Virus record (IMG/VR): IMGVR_UViG_3300032309_003027
Span: 1 to 31,433 of that record
DNA from: a virus
Strand: one strand, 5' to 3'
DNA length: 31,433 nucleotides
In this document: positions 28,896-31,433 of the stretch, piece after piece
Position numbering within the stretch: the stretch's first letter is position 1
Layout of the letters: the number at the start of each line of letters is the position of its first letter
Notes under the pieces: generated by a model
Database searches by the model: none
The model's input: only the letters and a program-made list of their open reading frames with translations
Told to the model about the DNA's origin: nothing
Position numbers and translations under genes: made by a program

Positions 28896-29280
28896 TTTTC
28901 TTCTTGTTGGTTGCGCTACTGTGACACCAAATAAAATACAAGATGACAAATCATCTTATGATGCAACTACTCCAAAGCAATATGATAAAGATAATGGTGG
29001 ATTAATTTCTTTTGTTGGTGATGATGCGCTTATTACTCGTCAAGCGCGTGAAAGATATAATAATTTAATTAAAATGTATAGAATCAAATTTAAAAAAGAA
29101 AAGGCAATTGATCTAACTGAAGACTCTGGAATAACTCCTTACAAAGATAATTTTGGAAATCAATTATTTCTTATTAGTAGCGAACATCTTGTTTATTTTG
29201 GTGTTATGAACTCTTGGTTAAAAGAAAAAGTACCTCAAGATAATATACTAGACAAGACAATAGATAAAATAAATAATTAA
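28864..29280 (+). CDS. Putative outer-membrane lipoprotein (o-spanin-like), TTG start
   Basis: A 138-residue protein that starts with TTG inside the end of the upstream gene (32-nt overlap, different frame). AAGGA at 28851-28855, 8 nt before the TTG, is a good RBS, and this start gives an excellent lipoprotein signal: MKKLASILVLNFLLVGCATV with lipobox LVGC, Cys17. The mature part is polar and helical, with GLISFVGDDALITRQARERY then NNLIKMYRIKFKKEKAIDL. Together with the anchored coiled-coil gene it resembles the Rz/Rz1 spanin pair that fuses inner and outer membranes in Gram-negative lysis. Its length exceeds typical o-spanins, which weakens the assignment. Confidence 0.6.
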   Translation: MKKLASILVLNFLLVGCATVTPNKIQDDKSSYDATTPKQYDKDNGGLISFVGDDALITRQARERYNNLIKMYRIKFKKEKAIDLTEDSGITPYKDNFGNQLFLISSEHLVYFGVMNSWLKEKVPQDNILDKTIDKINN

Positions 29281-29285
29281 ATTAT

Positions 29286-30587
29286 ATGCCCGCTACTTAT
29301 TCGTATGATGCAGGAACAGACTCTTATTTTGTAACTGGTGGCTGCGGTGATGCAACTATAATTATAACAGATACACATGATGATGGAAGTAATGGGGTTC
29401 GTCCAGTAACAAGAATTAATGCTGACACTTTTGTAAATTGCACAAGTTTAGTAACTCTTATACTAGGCAATAACGTAACAACAATTGGACGTCGAGCTTT
29501 TCAATATTGTAGTAATTTAACTTCAGTTACATTTCCTACAAGTAGTTTAACAACAATTCGTCGTGGTGCGTTTTGGGGAACTGGATTGATTAGCGTAGCT
29601 ATCCCAAACTCTGTAACAAGTATGGAAGATAGTATATTTGTAGATTGCATTAATTTAGCTAGTGCTACTTTACCAATTAACGCAACTATAACTACAGTTC
29701 CTCAAGGAACATTTGTAAATTGCACATCATTAACATCAATAACTATACCTTCAAATTATACTACAATTGCACAAGACGCTTTCACCATATCTGGTTTACA
29801 AACAGTAGTATTAAATGAAGGATTATTAGATATTAGAACTCAAGCTTTTTATGGATGTAGATCTTTAAGAGGTACTTTAACTATTCCTAATAGCGTAATA
29901 AGTATTCGAAATAGAGCATTCGAAAAAACAGGAGTGGCTCCATCTGGATCAAATGAATTTAATGTGGTAATTGGCTCAGGAGTAACAAGTCTTCAGTCTC
30001 ATTGTTTTTATGAATGCTATGCTAAAAGTTTTACTTTTATTACAGGAAATTCATCAATGCTTATTGGTCCTGGAGTATTTTTTGGTTGTATTTATTTAAC
30101 AAATTTATCTATTCCAAATTCTGTAACTACTATATATCCATATAGTGTGGATCCAGCTGGTTTTCGTTATACAGATGCACCATTTACTGGAACTACTTTA
30201 AATTCTTTAAGAATTGGAAATGGATTAGTCGTAAATTCTCTCTCTTCTGGCGGTACGAGTCATCTTGATTTTTCTCAAATATTTGTTGGAGCAAATATAT
30301 CAAATTTAGTACTTGGAAAAGGAATAATTGAGGTGGAGCAGAATTCATTTTATAGTTCTGGAAATACATTTAGAACTAATTTAAAATCTATAACTTTTGA
30401 AGGTAAAATGAGGGGATTATTCAATACTTCTACTTTTGGTACTTTGTATAGGCCTATGCCAAATTTAACTGAAATTTTTTTTGATGAATTTACTGATGAA
30501 TTTATTATGGGCGATGATACTTATTTTAATGTAAATTATGATATAAAAATTTATATTAAACCAAAACAAAATTTAAGGATATTTTAA
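29286..30587 (+). CDS. BspA-type leucine-rich-repeat adhesin
   Basis: A 433-residue protein without a signal peptide, so presumably virion-associated rather than secreted. An N-terminal block MPATYSYDAGTDSYFVTGGC is followed by tandem BspA/LRR_5-type repeats of about 23 residues through most of the protein: TFVNCTSLVTLILGNNVTTI, AFQYCSNLTSVTFP, AFWGTGLISVAIPNSVTSM and others ('I..xAFxxCxxLxxVxIPxSVTxI'). Such repeats form a curved solenoid used for ligand binding, and in phages and bacteria they are typical of adhesins. The C-terminal 100 residues degenerate and end IKPKQNLRIF. Placement beside fibre genes suggests a receptor-binding accessory. It starts 5 nt after the lipoprotein stop. Confidence 0.8.
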   Translation: MPATYSYDAGTDSYFVTGGCGDATIIITDTHDDGSNGVRPVTRINADTFVNCTSLVTLILGNNVTTIGRRAFQYCSNLTSVTFPTSSLTTIRRGAFWGTGLISVAIPNSVTSMEDSIFVDCINLASATLPINATITTVPQGTFVNCTSLTSITIPSNYTTIAQDAFTISGLQTVVLNEGLLDIRTQAFYGCRSLRGTLTIPNSVISIRNRAFEKTGVAPSGSNEFNVVIGSGVTSLQSHCFYECYAKSFTFITGNSSMLIGPGVFFGCIYLTNLSIPNSVTTIYPYSVDPAGFRYTDAPFTGTTLNSLRIGNGLVVNSLSSGGTSHLDFSQIFVGANISNLVLGKGIIEVEQNSFYSSGNTFRTNLKSITFEGKMRGLFNTSTFGTLYRPMPNLTEIFFDEFTDEFIMGDDTYFNVNYDIKIYIKPKQNLRIF

Positions 30588-30589
30588 AA

Positions 30590-31433
30590 ATGACAAATAT
30601 TTCTACTAATAAAGGTTTAGGAAAAATTAGTATTAAAAACTTCGCAGATTCTATAAGCTATAATGGTCCAAATCTAATAAAAAATCCTAAATTTGATCAA
30701 GATAATTTATATCCTTATTATGGATATGATCAAAATTATTTTGGAGATACTACAAATGGTACAATTATTATGTCTAAATATTGGCATAATTCGCCATTAC
30801 GATTTGATCCATCTTCATATGTAACTTTATTTCGTAAAACTTTTCATATAGCAAAACCACCATATGATATGTTACCACTCCGTGCTCCATTACAAAAAAG
30901 ATTCATGAAAATTTTACCAGTTGGAAATAGATTTCCAGATCTAAACACAGACCTTGGATTAATAAGAACTATTTCAAGCGTACCTTCTCCAGCAAATGGA
31001 GCAGGAAATACAGATTCAACAAGTTGGGTAAAATATTCAGCAGAGACAATAGGATTTCGGAGTTTGAGTTCAGATGGATTTGGATCTTCTCAATATCCTA
31101 TATCAGTGCCAGCAGAAGCAACAACTGTTAATTTTGGATGCTCTGTTAGAATAGCAAAAAATGATCAATTAAGACCTAAAAATTTTGGTGGAATATTTAT
31201 TAATTTTAAAAAATCGACTTATAGAAGTTATGTAAATTATATTGCAGTATGTGGAAACGAAGTTCCAACACTTCTAGGAGATGGCAATCCATATACAACG
31301 TTTAATGCAGATGCAGATTCTAATGCAATGTCTCAATGGTTAGGACCAAATACATCAAAAGTAAAAGTAAAAAAATTATCTCAAACCTTTCAAGATGATA
31401 CTTATGATAGTTGGAGAATTATAAATGGATCTG
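30590..31433 (+). CDS. Structural/appendage protein, truncated by window edge
   Basis: The ATG at 30590 opens a frame of 281 codons with no stop before the right edge, starting 2 nt after the LRR gene stop. It begins MTNISTNKGLGKISIKNFAD, followed by NLIKNPKFDQDNLYPYYGYD, the 'NL(I/L)xNPxFD' opening common to carbohydrate-binding modules and phage appendage proteins. The visible part is rich in Tyr, Phe, Asn and Ser and has repeated beta-strand patterns (VNFGCSVRIAKNDQLRPKNF). There is no signal peptide. Position next to the LRR adhesin suggests a fibre, tailspike or binding protein. The function of the missing C-terminus is unknown. Confidence 0.7.
   Translation, partial: MTNISTNKGLGKISIKNFADSISYNGPNLIKNPKFDQDNLYPYYGYDQNYFGDTTNGTIIMSKYWHNSPLRFDPSSYVTLFRKTFHIAKPPYDMLPLRAPLQKRFMKILPVGNRFPDLNTDLGLIRTISSVPSPANGAGNTDSTSWVKYSAETIGFRSLSSDGFGSSQYPISVPAEATTVNFGCSVRIAKNDQLRPKNFGGIFINFKKSTYRSYVNYIAVCGNEVPTLLGDGNPYTTFNADADSNAMSQWLGPNTSKVKVKKLSQTFQDDTYDSWRIINGS

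Overview
The window looks like part of the genome of an AT-rich tailed double-stranded DNA phage (Caudoviricetes) with HK97-type head genes. It carries a terminase large subunit, portal, prohead protease/scaffold, decoration protein and major capsid protein, plus several fibre or adhesin-like repeat proteins and a lysis cassette. The host is probably a Gram-negative bacterium that uses PEP-CTERM/exosortase sorting, Verrucomicrobiota being my best guess. The reasons are two phage-encoded proteins with C-terminal PEP-CTERM signals (one with autotransporter-associated beta-strand repeats) and two lipobox proteins suited to an outer membrane. The host assignment is inference; nothing in the window names it. 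No tRNA, rRNA, CRISPR array, integrase or transposase was seen.

Layout. (1) 1-4615, minus strand: a tightly packed accessory operon of eight exported or membrane proteins: two PEP-CTERM proteins, a membrane-anchored protein with a Cys/His/Asp arrangement, small membrane or secreted proteins, and a conserved-looking phage protein. It starts from a palindromic bidirectional promoter candidate at 4632-4646. (2) 4689-10825, plus strand: a small CxIA-type phage protein, PhoH-like ATPase, then a start/stop-overlapped chain of zinc-ribbon protein, sigma-like factor, possible small terminase, ERCC4-type nuclease and terminase large subunit. (3) 10845-12755: portal. (4) 12776-21683, minus strand: a 9-kb island of three large fibre-like proteins (GIGT-motif fibre, YadA-like GxxN repeat protein, double RCC1 propeller protein), each behind the same 25-nt leader element. 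(5) 21747-26032, plus strand: the head module, with an in-frame nested scaffold gene and a strong terminator after the major capsid gene. (6) 26102-31433, plus strand: a fibre gene behind a compact three-way-junction RNA, a holin/lipoprotein/spanin-like lysis cassette, a BspA-type leucine-rich repeat protein and a truncated structural protein.

How it may work together. Most transcription-unit starts carry GTGTAAT or a close variant (GTGTAAA, GTGTATT) 12-65 nt before the start codon. The zinc-ribbon/sigma/terminase operon instead has a textbook sigma70-type promoter that would give a leaderless mRNA. I infer that host polymerase reads the sigma operon first, and that the phage sigma factor may then direct late transcription from GTGTAAT sites on both strands. 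The tail tube, sheath, tape measure, endolysin and replication genes lie outside the window or are not recognisable here.
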